Assembly: GCA_030670425.1 (NCBI GenBank)
Contig: DAOVBS010000030.1
Coordinates: 1 to 6,811 of the forward strand
DNA from: Chloroflexota bacterium
GTDB taxonomy: Bacteria; Chloroflexota; Dehalococcoidia; GIF9; AB-539-J10
Direction: 5' to 3'
Length of the DNA stretch: 6,811 nt
Shown: piece by piece, positions 1-5,663 of the stretch
Layout of the letters: every line of letters starts with the position of its first letter
Numbering within the stretch: the first letter of the stretch is position 1
Made by a program: the position numbers and the translations under genes
Notes under the pieces: model-generated
Databases searched by the model: none
What the model saw: the letters and a program-made list of their open reading frames with translations, nothing else
Told to the model about the DNA's origin: nothing

Positions 1-61
1 CACCGTAGTGAGACAGCAATACAACATTACGGATCTCGCCCGGTCTATGCGCGTTACTCAT
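1..61 (-). CDS. EF-G-like translational GTPase, N-terminal fragment (partial)
   Basis: Only the first 20 codons are in the window; the gene runs off the left edge. The peptide begins MSNAHRPGEIRN and continues VVLLSHYG. This matches the opening of elongation-factor-G-type GTPases, where a basic-Asn-hydrophobic strand leads straight into the P-loop (usually G-x-x-G-K-T/S). The window stops at what should be the first glycines of that loop, so the GTP-binding motif itself is not visible. EF-G proteins are cytosolic and drive ribosome translocation or recycling; the (L/V)-x-S/G-H-x-G form is commoner in EF-G-like paralogues than in canonical EF-G (AHIDAGKTT), so I give no symbol. The start is supported by an AAAGGAG Shine-Dalgarno at 66-72, four bases before the ATG, and by a TATAAT-type promoter at 109-138. 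Another P-loop GTPase remains possible because so little is seen. Confidence 0.6.
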   Translation of the reverse strand, partial: MSNAHRPGEIRNVVLLSHYG

Positions 62-327
62 TATGCTCCTTTCTCTGCTCTTGGCTTCTCAGTTATATTG
101 TAGCCTAGATTATAAGCCCCCACTGGCACCTCAAGCAACAGTGCTCCCGTTTCGATAGGACAGCAGCGAATATAGGAATAACGCCAGACAACAGCCAATG
201 ACCTGTGAGCAACTCACGCGCCGCCGTTTGGACCAGGCGGAACAGGCAAGCATCCCCACGCGCAGCCACGCATCATACTCGCAGCTCTGGCGCAGTGCCA
301 CCAGGTCAGCAGATCTCGTTCCTGGCG
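62..327. other. intergenic region between pyrG and the EF-G-like gene
   Basis: This 266-bp gap follows the pyrG stop and precedes the EF-G-like start, both on the minus strand. Its left part holds the ribosome-binding site and probable promoter of the EF-G-like gene. The rest shows no tRNA T-arm and no hairpin followed by a T-run in either direction, so I see no intrinsic terminator for pyrG. A small inverted repeat, CCGCC/GGCGG with a 10-nt loop, lies near 222-241 but has no T-tract. A 55-codon minus-strand frame with one hydrophobic stretch crosses the gap, but it lacks a ribosome-binding site and I do not call it. Confidence 0.6.
109..138 (-). promoter_or_regulatory. probable sigma70-type promoter for the EF-G-like gene
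   Basis: On the minus strand a perfect TATAAT -10 hexamer (109-114) lies 18 bp from a weak -35, TTGCTT (133-138, three of six consensus bases). Transcription would start near position 102, giving a leader of about 40 nt that includes the AAAGGAG ribosome-binding site. A second near-consensus hexamer, TACAAT, lies just downstream. The position in front of a well-supported start raises confidence; the poor -35 lowers it. Confidence 0.45.
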
Positions 328-1959
328 TCAGGGTATAGGCAGGCTCGCCTGAGACCCCTCGACCAGTGTCTCTTTGGCCGCGCCGATGAAATCCCTGAAA
401 AGGGGATGGGGACACTGCGGCCGAGACCTGAACTCAGGATGAAACTGGCACGACACCATCCAAGGATGTTCCTTTAATTCAACGATTTCCACCACATCTC
501 CGCTGGGTGACTGCCCGCTGGCAATCAGCCCAGCCTCCTCTAGTGCTCCACGGAAGGCGTTATTGAATTCGTAGCGGTGGCGATGCCTCTCATACACTAC
601 CTCGCAGCCATAAGCACGCGCTGCCTTCGTTCCAGGCACCAGGCGACACGGATAGGCTCCCAAGCGCATCGTGCCACCCTTCTGAGCAACCGTCTGCTGA
701 CCAGGCAAGAAATCAATCACCGGGTATGCTGTGTCAGAGTCAAACTCCGTGGAATTGACATCCTGGGTGTCAAAGACATGGCGGGCGAACTCAATGACCA
801 TAACGTGCAGGCCGAGACAAAGCCCCAGATAAGGGATTCGGCTCTCTCGCGCATAGGCCGCAGCCTTCACCATGCCCTCAATTCCTCTTACTCCGAAGCC
901 ACCAGGGACTACAATGCCCTGCGCTGACCGCAGCAGTTCCTCAGCGTGGTCTCGCTCCAAGTCCTCAGAGTGGACCCAGATGAGCTTGATATCCCGGTTA
1001 TGAAAGAGAACAGCGTGCTGCAATGCCTCTCGAACCGAAAGATAGGTATCTTTCAGTTCCACATACTTGCCTACCAGAGCGATATTGACCGGTTCGCGGC
1101 AACTCCGAATACGGTCAACCAAGTCCTGCCAACCAGTAAGGTCTGCGTCTTCTGCCTCGATGCGAAGCATATTCACAACCAGTTGCCCCAACCCCTCATT
1201 TTCCAGCACCAGCGGCACCTCGTAGATGTTGGACACTGTCGGCAGTGCGATAACTGCTTCCCTGGCAACATCACAGAACAAGGATACCTTCCCCTTTGTC
1301 GAGTCCGGCATCGGATAGTCACTGCGACATACGATGATATCAGGCTGAACACCAAAACTCCTCAGCTCGTTGACGCTGTGCTGTGTCGGCTTGGTCTTCA
1401 GTTCCCTGGTGGCGGCCAGATAGGGGAGAAAGGTAACGTGGACATACAACACATTGTCACGCCCGATCTCTTGCCGCATCTGTCTGATGGCTTCCAGAAA
1501 CGGACGCCCCTCAATATCGCCTACGGTGCCTCCAATCTCGACCAGAACAACATCAGCATCCGATTCTTCGGACACCTTCACGAAGCTCTGCTTGATCTCA
1601 TTCGTAACGTGAGGCACCACTCGAATGGTGCTGCCGTGGAACTCTCCGGCCCTCTCCTCCGCGAAGACTCTGCTGTAGATGCCCCCCGACGTAGCATTGG
1701 CCTCGGCTCCAAGGTCAACGCCAATGAAACGTTCGTAATGCCCCAAATCCAGGTCGGTCTCGGCTCCGTCATGGGTGACAAAGACCTCGCCGTGCTGGTA
1801 TGGCGACATCGTTCCTGGATCAACATTGAAATAAGGATCAAGCTTCACAACCGAAACGCTGACCCCACGACTTCTCAACAGGGCGCCAGTCGCTGCAACG
1901 GTGATCCCTTTGCCGACCGAACTGACGACGCCACCGGTAACAAATATGTACTTCGACAT
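328..1959 (-). CDS. pyrG: CTP synthase (glutamine-hydrolysing)
   Basis: This 543-residue cytosolic enzyme makes CTP from UTP, ATP and glutamine, the last step of de novo pyrimidine nucleotide synthesis; the length is typical of the family. The N-terminal amidoligase domain (about 1-270) has the opening KYIFVTGGVVSSVGKG with its P-loop at residues 14-18, KLDPYFNVDPGTM at 39-51, the DGAETDLDLGHYERF block at 64-78 and GGTVGDIEG at 143-151. The C-terminal class I glutaminase domain (about 290-530) has VPGGFGVRG at 351-359, the nucleophile Cys381 in LGLCLG, and His507 and Glu509 in CQFHPEF. The usual Gln four residues after the nucleophile is His385. I chose ATG 1959 because MSKYIFVTGG is the standard family start. 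A GTG seven codons upstream (1980) is in frame, but neither start has a clear Shine-Dalgarno. A strong promoter lies 40 bp upstream. The gene diverges from the glutamate-synthase-like gene. Confidence 0.97.
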   Translation of the reverse strand: MSKYIFVTGGVVSSVGKGITVAATGALLRSRGVSVSVVKLDPYFNVDPGTMSPYQHGEVFVTHDGAETDLDLGHYERFIGVDLGAEANATSGGIYSRVFAEERAGEFHGSTIRVVPHVTNEIKQSFVKVSEESDADVVLVEIGGTVGDIEGRPFLEAIRQMRQEIGRDNVLYVHVTFLPYLAATRELKTKPTQHSVNELRSFGVQPDIIVCRSDYPMPDSTKGKVSLFCDVAREAVIALPTVSNIYEVPLVLENEGLGQLVVNMLRIEAEDADLTGWQDLVDRIRSCREPVNIALVGKYVELKDTYLSVREALQHAVLFHNRDIKLIWVHSEDLERDHAEELLRSAQGIVVPGGFGVRGIEGMVKAAAYARESRIPYLGLCLGLHVMVIEFARHVFDTQDVNSTEFDSDTAYPVIDFLPGQQTVAQKGGTMRLGAYPCRLVPGTKAARAYGCEVVYERHRHRYEFNNAFRGALEEAGLIASGQSPSGDVVEIVELKEHPWMVSCQFHPEFRSRPQCPHPLFRDFIGAAKETLVEGSQASLPIP

Positions 1960-1998
1960 TTGACAGAGTGCATCCGGCACAGAGAAAGGCTTCTTGGG

Positions 1999-2027
1999 AT
2001 TATAGGAACTCCGGAATCAGCCGTCAA
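1999..2027 (-). promoter_or_regulatory. sigma70-type promoter of pyrG
   Basis: Read on the minus strand, TTGACG (2022-2027, five of six consensus bases) is followed by an optimal 17-bp spacer and a perfect TATAAT (1999-2004). Transcription should start near 1992, leaving a leader of about 33 nt before the pyrG ATG at 1959. The predicted initial transcript does not begin with a G-run, so the reiterative-transcription CTP control known for Bacillus-type pyrG is not suggested here. Confidence 0.8.
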
Positions 2028-2040
2028 GCTGGCCCAAGAT

Positions 2041-2052
2041 GCAGACATCTGC
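2041..2052. repeat. 12-bp dyad upstream of the pyrG -35 box
   Basis: GCAGA-CA-TCTGC is a perfect 5-bp inverted repeat with a 2-bp centre. It sits 14 bp upstream of the pyrG -35 hexamer, centred about 54 bp before the predicted start, a spacing used by some activators. It is short enough to occur by chance, and no regulator is assigned. Confidence 0.3.
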
Positions 2053-2082
2053 CATACGAATCCCCTTTCGTCCATTGAGCGA

Positions 2083-2105
2083 GTTGTGGCCCAGCGACGC
2101 ACAAC
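2083..2105. repeat. 23-bp dyad, GTTGTG-N11-CACAAC
   Basis: Two perfect 6-bp arms (2083-2088 and 2100-2105) are separated by 11 bp, giving centres about one helical turn and a half apart, as in operator sites for dimeric repressors or activators. It lies between the two divergent promoters, outside both. No T-run follows on either strand, so it is not a terminator. This is a candidate operator only. Confidence 0.3.
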
Positions 2106-2250
2106 AGCCTATGTGACGGCAAACTCATACGGCATAATCAGGCCTTCGGACTGCCGCCCACTGCTCTGTGCCACTGCTGTCGCAACACGACTTCGGTTTC
2201 TTTCTTCATTGGCAGCCCATAGCTAAGTTACCTATGACGTGCTCTATCTA

Positions 2251-2280
2251 TTGACTGTAGACAGGGTGCTGTGATATGCT
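2251..2280 (+). promoter_or_regulatory. promoter of the glutamate-synthase-like gene group
   Basis: TTGACT (2251-2256, five of six consensus bases) is followed by an 18-bp spacer and TATGCT (2275-2280, four of six). The -10 hexamer is preceded by TGA (2272-2274), which makes it an extended -10. Transcription would start near 2287, about 150 nt before the chosen ATG at 2439. Because the promoter covers GTG 2271, it also argues against the longer N-terminus that starts there. Confidence 0.65.
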
Positions 2281-2325
2281 ACTTGGGCGGCAATGGTCTA
2301 CCGCATGTCGCCTTCCCCCTGCGAT

Positions 2326-2368
2326 TGGCCCGGTGGGATGTGCTGAATGCGGTCACAAGCCAGGGCCA
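2326..2368 (+). promoter_or_regulatory. possible leader RNA hairpin
   Basis: TGGCCC (2326-2331) can pair perfectly with GGGCCA (2363-2368) across a 31-nt loop, inside the predicted 5' leader of the glutamate-synthase-like gene. The stem is short and the loop long, so it may be chance. It matches no riboswitch class that I recognise, including the glutamine-binding glnA type. Confidence 0.2.
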
Positions 2369-2423
2369 TGGACTGGAGGCACGAAGGAATTACCGACAAC
2401 CGAATCTAGAAAGGCAAGAAGGC

Positions 2424-2430
2424 AAGGAGG
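2424..2430 (+). promoter_or_regulatory. ribosome-binding site that fixes the start at 2439
   Basis: AAGGAGG lies 8 bases before ATG 2439 and is the strongest Shine-Dalgarno in the window. It selects this ATG over the in-frame GTG at 2271, which overlaps the -10 box and has no such signal. Confidence 0.8.
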
Positions 2431-2438
2431 ACCTAAGA

Positions 2439-4031
2439 ATGAACCTACAACGGCCAAACTCAAACGACGCCACCAGGACTACGAATCGTTCCAAGAGTAT
2501 CGTGCCAATGAGCGGGCTATGTAGCCGCTGCATCGACGGCTGCACCGGAAACTGCGAGGTATTTAAGGCAACATTCCGTGGCAGAGAGCTCATCTACCCT
2601 GGACCATTCGGCGAAATAACCGCCGGAGGTGACAAGGACTATCCGGTTGATTACTCACATTTCAATATCCAAGGCTATGCTCTGGGGGCCAAGGGCCTGC
2701 CCGCCGGCGTCACAGGGAATCCCGATACCGCGATCTTCCCTGCGGTAAACACCGAAACCGAGTACGGGTGGGAAATCAAGGTCAAGATGAAGCTGCCCGT
2801 ATTCACGGGAGCCCTGGGTTCCACAGAGATAGCCCGCAAGAACTGGGATCATTTCGCCGTTGGCGCCGCCCTCAGCGGGATCACCCTGGTGTGTGGCGAG
2901 AATGTCTGTGGGATCGACCCGCTGCTGCAGCTTGACTCACGCGGCAAGATCAGTTCCGCGCCGGACATGGACCGGCGGATCGACATCTACCGCCGCTACC
3001 ATCAAGGCTACGGCGAACTTCTCGTTCAGATGAACGTAGAAGATACACGGCTGGGTGTTGCCGAATACGTGCGCAGCAAACACGGCCTAGAAACCATAGA
3101 GCTCAAGTGGGGACAAGGGGCGAAATGCATAGGCGGGGAGATCAAAGTCAAGAGTCTAGAACGGGCGCTCGAACTGCGGAAACGTGGATACATGGTCACT
3201 CCCGATCCTTCCAGCCCTGTAACGCAGGCAGCCTTCAAGTACGGGGCCCTGAAGGAATTCGAGCGACACAGCCGCGTTGGCTTCATCGAGGAAGAAGCTT
3301 TCTATGCTGAAGTACAGCGTCTACGGGATCTGGGATTCAAACGAATCACCTTGAAGACAGGAGCATACAGCCTCCGCGAGCTGGCTATGGCGATCAAGTG
3401 GAGTTCGGCAGCCAGAATTGACCTTCTTACTATCGACGGAGCCCCTGGCGGAACCGGTATGAGTCCCTGGCGGATGATGGAGGAGTGGGGCATACCAAGT
3501 CTCTATCTACATGCTGCGGCCTGGGAGTTCTGCAGCAAGCTAGCCGATAGAGGTGAGCGAGTACCCGACATAGCTTTCGCCGGTGGCTTCAGCAGCGAAG
3601 ATGGAGTCTTCAAGGCCCTTGCGCTAGGGGCACCTTTCACCAGGGCAATATGCATGGGACGAGCTCTGATGATTCCGGGCATGGTTGGCAAGAACATCGG
3701 CCAGTGGCTAAACGACGGCAAGTTACCTAATACGGTGGGCCAGTTCGGTTCTACACCAGAAGAGATATTCGTCTGTTACGAAGATGTCAAGAACATCGTG
3801 GGCGCCGATGCAATGAAGCACCTGCCCCTCGGAGCAATAGGTGTCTACAGTTACTGTGACAAGATAAAGGTTGGCTTGCAGCAGTTGATGGCTGGTGCAA
3901 GGTGTTTCAGCGTACCCGCCATTAGCCGACGCGAGTTGATGTCCCTGACCAGTGAATGCGCCAGCGCCACCGGGATACCCTATGTGACGGACGCCTACCG
4001 GGAAGAGGCAATGGCAATTCTGGAAGGTTAG
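2439..4031 (+). CDS. FMN-binding glutamate-synthase-family protein (single-domain GltB-like)
   Basis: The 530-residue protein carries the FMN/2-oxoglutarate barrel of glutamate synthase, which in GltB makes glutamate from 2-oxoglutarate and ammonia. Visible blocks are QGAKC at 226-230 (GltB has QGAKP), the FMN-site motif DLLTIDGAPGGTGMSP at 328-343, AFAGGFSS at 379-386 and the phosphate-site-like MGRALM at 406-411. The glutaminase domain of full GltB is absent, and so is the cysteine loop (C-x5-C-x4-C) that binds the 3Fe-4S cluster after the FMN site. Instead a cysteine group, C-x2-C-x3-C-x3-C (28, 31, 35, 39), sits at the N-terminus and could hold a metal or Fe-S cluster. No signal peptide or membrane segment is seen, so it should be cytosolic. 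The start is set by the AAGGAGG site. Family membership is clear; the actual reaction, nitrogen donor and electron donor are not. It heads the plus-strand group, 141 bp before hisH. Confidence 0.88.
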   Translation: MNLQRPNSNDATRTTNRSKSIVPMSGLCSRCIDGCTGNCEVFKATFRGRELIYPGPFGEITAGGDKDYPVDYSHFNIQGYALGAKGLPAGVTGNPDTAIFPAVNTETEYGWEIKVKMKLPVFTGALGSTEIARKNWDHFAVGAALSGITLVCGENVCGIDPLLQLDSRGKISSAPDMDRRIDIYRRYHQGYGELLVQMNVEDTRLGVAEYVRSKHGLETIELKWGQGAKCIGGEIKVKSLERALELRKRGYMVTPDPSSPVTQAAFKYGALKEFERHSRVGFIEEEAFYAEVQRLRDLGFKRITLKTGAYSLRELAMAIKWSSAARIDLLTIDGAPGGTGMSPWRMMEEWGIPSLYLHAAAWEFCSKLADRGERVPDIAFAGGFSSEDGVFKALALGAPFTRAICMGRALMIPGMVGKNIGQWLNDGKLPNTVGQFGSTPEEIFVCYEDVKNIVGADAMKHLPLGAIGVYSYCDKIKVGLQQLMAGARCFSVPAISRRELMSLTSECASATGIPYVTDAYREEAMAILEG

Positions 4032-4132
4032 ACCTCTTCTATCTCCCATGAGACTCAGCGCCGCAGGATCAGGGAACAGGCTCGACAGTCTGCCAGCGGC
4101 GGGGGACACAACCATTCAGAAGAGCAGGGAAC

Positions 4133-4163
4133 GTGAGACACTCACAGTAGGGCATGTCTCTCG
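4133..4163 (+). promoter_or_regulatory. hairpin just upstream of hisH
   Basis: The segment 4132-4140 pairs with 4155-4163 as a 9-bp stem with one T-T mismatch (CGTGAGACA against TGTCTCTCG) around a 14-nt loop. It ends nine bases before the hisH ATG. A smaller competing hairpin, GTGAG-ACA-CTCAC (4133-4145), uses the same left arm, so the two are mutually exclusive. There is no T-run, so a terminator is unlikely; an effect on hisH translation or message stability is conceivable. Confidence 0.3.
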
Positions 4164-4172
4164 CAGACGAAG

Positions 4173-4793
4173 ATGATTGCGATAGTCGACTACGGGGCCG
4201 GCAACGTCCGGAGTGTGTCCAATGCCATAGCCAAGCTCGGTCATCAGGCAACTGTTACGAGTGAGCCAGGTGAGGTAGCCAACGCGAAAGCCATCATAGT
4301 ACCCGGCGTTGGCAGTGCAGCCGACGCCATGGCAAACCTTCGGGCACTCAAGCTCGCTGAATCGATCAAGCAGTGGATTGCCGAGGGACGTCCGTTCCTT
4401 GGTGTCTGCATCGGGCTACAGATCTTGCTTACTGTCAGTGAAGAGGGCGGCTGGTGCGAGTGCCTCGGCATCATTCCGGGTCGAGTACGGAGGCTTCCCC
4501 GCGGGCTGAAGGTCCCACACATGGGGTGGAACCAAGTGAAGCAGAAGGTTTCACACCCGGTGTTTGATGGCATACCGGACGGAGCCAGCTTCTATTTCCT
4601 GCATAGCTACTACGTTGAGCCAGCTGACAGATCACTGGTCATCGGTGAGACCGAATATGGCATCCCCGTATGCAGCGTCATTGCTGCCGGTAATCTGATA
4701 GCAACGCAGTTCCACCCCGAGAAAAGTGGAGAGACCGGCCTCAAGATATACGAAAACTTCATAAGACTGGCCACAGCCCACATCTATCAGTAG
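4173..4793 (+). CDS. hisH: imidazole glycerol phosphate synthase, glutaminase subunit
   Basis: The 206-residue protein (family about 200) hydrolyses glutamine and passes ammonia to HisF in the fifth step of histidine synthesis; the HisF product AICAR also feeds purine synthesis. It is a class I glutamine amidotransferase in full: opening MIAIVDYGAGN, oxyanion-strand PGVG at 44-47, nucleophile Cys79 in GVCIGLQ, the HisH signature PHMGWN at 115-120, YFLHSYY at 141-147, and His181 with Glu183 in QFHPEKS. The triad is intact. The start is the natural family start, but no Shine-Dalgarno is visible, and a hairpin (4133-4163) sits directly in front. The 141-bp gap from the preceding gene has no terminator. 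The stop lies 14 bp before hisF, whose ribosome-binding site overlaps it, so the pair should be translated together. Confidence 0.96.
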   Translation: MIAIVDYGAGNVRSVSNAIAKLGHQATVTSEPGEVANAKAIIVPGVGSAADAMANLRALKLAESIKQWIAEGRPFLGVCIGLQILLTVSEEGGWCECLGIIPGRVRRLPRGLKVPHMGWNQVKQKVSHPVFDGIPDGASFYFLHSYYVEPADRSLVIGETEYGIPVCSVIAAGNLIATQFHPEKSGETGLKIYENFIRLATAHIYQ

Positions 4794-4797
4794 GAAG
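4792..4797 (+). promoter_or_regulatory. hisF ribosome-binding site overlapping the hisH stop
   Basis: AGGAAG overlaps the last two bases of the hisH TAG stop and lies 10 bases before the hisF ATG at 4808. This favours translational coupling of the two subunits, which work as a 1:1 complex. Confidence 0.55.
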
Positions 4798-4807
4798 TAG
4801 ACCACGC

Positions 4808-5575
4808 ATGTTAGCCAAAAGGATTATCCCCTGTCTTGATGTGGCAGGCGGTCGCGTCGTGAAAGGAACGAGCTTTGTGCAGCTACGCGATTCCGGCGAC
4901 CCTGTAGAACTTGCGCACCTGTACTACCAAGAAGGCGCTGACGAGGTGGTGATGCTGGACATAACTGCTACCGCCGAAGAGCGGCACACGGTTACTGACA
5001 TTGTTGAAAATATCTCCGAGAACGTCTTTGTTCCTCTCGCCGTTGGTGGAGGGATACGCAGCATCGACGATGTGCGACGTCTGCTCCTCAGCGGGGCGGA
5101 CAAGGTGTGCATCAACACCGCTGCCCTGCTCAATCCCACTCTGGTCAGCAAGAGCGCTGACAAGTTCGGGAGTCAATCCATTGTGGTAGCCATAGATGCC
5201 AAGCGCATAGGGAGAGCCAAGCAAGCTCAGTGGGAGGTATATATCTGTGCTGGGCAGAGGGCCACCGGTACCGAGGCCACCGCGTGGGCAAAGAGGGCAG
5301 TTGAACTCGGGGCTGGCGAGATATTACTTACCAGCATAGATGCTGACGGTCACAGGGCTGGATATGACATCGAACTCACCCGGGCTGTCTCTGAGACAGT
5401 GACAGTACCGGTCATAGCCAGTGGCGGTGCTGGAAGCATGGAGGACCTCCGTCGAGCTCTGGTGTCAGGTAAAGCCGATGCTGTTATTGCGGCCAGCATT
5501 TTCCACTACGGCATATGCTCAATCCTTGAGGCCAAAGAGTATCTGGCAAAAAGGGGAGTTGCGATACGAATCTAA
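4808..5575 (+). CDS. hisF: imidazole glycerol phosphate synthase, cyclase subunit
   Basis: This 255-residue (beta/alpha)8-barrel protein (family about 250-258) joins ammonia from HisH to PRFAR and splits it into imidazole glycerol phosphate and AICAR. The family start MLAKRIIPCLDV is present, with catalytic Asp11. The second catalytic Asp is Asp130, in VVAID. Asp51 (DIT), the glycine phosphate loop AVGGGI at 78-83, Asn103, TSIDADG at 175-181 and SGGAGS at 205-210 are all in place. The ammonia-gate residues Arg5, Glu46 and Lys99 are conserved, which supports a working channel to HisH. No other histidine gene is visible in the window. An alternative role, as in the HisF/HisH-like pairs of surface-sugar amidination, seems less likely because the match to true HisF is close throughout and no sugar genes are nearby. 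Confidence 0.96.
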   Translation: MLAKRIIPCLDVAGGRVVKGTSFVQLRDSGDPVELAHLYYQEGADEVVMLDITATAEERHTVTDIVENISENVFVPLAVGGGIRSIDDVRRLLLSGADKVCINTAALLNPTLVSKSADKFGSQSIVVAIDAKRIGRAKQAQWEVYICAGQRATGTEATAWAKRAVELGAGEILLTSIDADGHRAGYDIELTRAVSETVTVPVIASGGAGSMEDLRRALVSGKADAVIAASIFHYGICSILEAKEYLAKRGVAIRI

Positions 5576-5663
5576 GAGAAAATCCCGAAGTCTGCTTGCC
5601 AGCCAAGTTGGGGGGAAGTCTGTGACAGTGTAGGATGATGTACAATAAGGGCGGGACGCAAAC

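Larger units (their letters stand above)
1960..2438. other. divergent control region between pyrG and the glutamate-synthase-like gene
   Basis: This 479-bp stretch has no convincing gene. In order it holds the short pyrG leader, the pyrG promoter (1999-2027), a 12-bp dyad (2041-2052), a 23-bp dyad (2083-2105), the plus-strand promoter (2251-2280) and a leader of about 150 nt with a possible hairpin (2326-2368) ending at a good ribosome-binding site (2424-2430). Two tiny minus-strand frames, of 12 and 23 codons, are present; only the 12-codon one has a Shine-Dalgarno. I found no tRNA, no T-box signature and no riboswitch core that I recognise. Confidence 0.7.

Noticed and set aside
131..327. 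Minus-strand frame of about 55 codons with one hydrophobic segment near its end, between pyrG and the EF-G-like gene
   Set aside because: There is no Shine-Dalgarno before its possible starts, and its stop runs into the -35 region of the next promoter. The longer version overlaps the pyrG 3' end in another frame.
1960..1980. Alternative pyrG start at GTG 1980
   Set aside because: It adds seven residues before the standard MSKYIFVTGG start and would begin only about 12 nt after the predicted transcription start. It has no ribosome-binding site.
2138..2209. 23-codon minus-strand frame starting MKKETEVVLRQQ
   Set aside because: It has no ribosome-binding site and no promoter that I can place. 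Frames of this length are expected by chance.
946..2226. A 426-codon open frame on the plus strand, antisense to pyrG
   Set aside because: Almost all of it mirrors the well-supported pyrG coding strand. It has no ribosome-binding site and no recognisable protein motif, and its tail covers the pyrG promoter. It is a shadow frame.
2287..2330. T-box-like sequence (TGGTCTACCGC) in the plus-strand leader
   Set aside because: The T-box core has no two-base interruption as seen here, and there is no following terminator hairpin with a T-run. The gene is not an aminoacyl-tRNA synthetase.
2271..2438. N-terminal extension of the glutamate-synthase-like protein from GTG 2271 (56 extra residues)
   Set aside because: The GTG overlaps the extended -10 box and has no Shine-Dalgarno, while ATG 2439 has AAGGAGG eight bases upstream. 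The extra residues show no family similarity that I recognise.
2276..2524. 82-codon plus-strand frame with a CxxC motif overlapping the leader and the start of the glutamate-synthase-like gene
   Set aside because: Its ATG lies inside the -10 hexamer, so it would not be transcribed from this promoter. It lacks a ribosome-binding site and overlaps a solid gene by about 86 bp.
4070..4132. Direct repeat CAGGGAAC at 4070-4077 and 4125-4132
   Set aside because: The match is only eight bases, with no further copies nearby and no association with a promoter or insertion.
5622..5646. Promoter for gatB from GTGACA (5622-5627) and TACAAT (5641-5646)
   Set aside because: Both hexamers are close to consensus, but the spacer is only 13 bp, too short for a sigma70 promoter, and no extended -10 is present.
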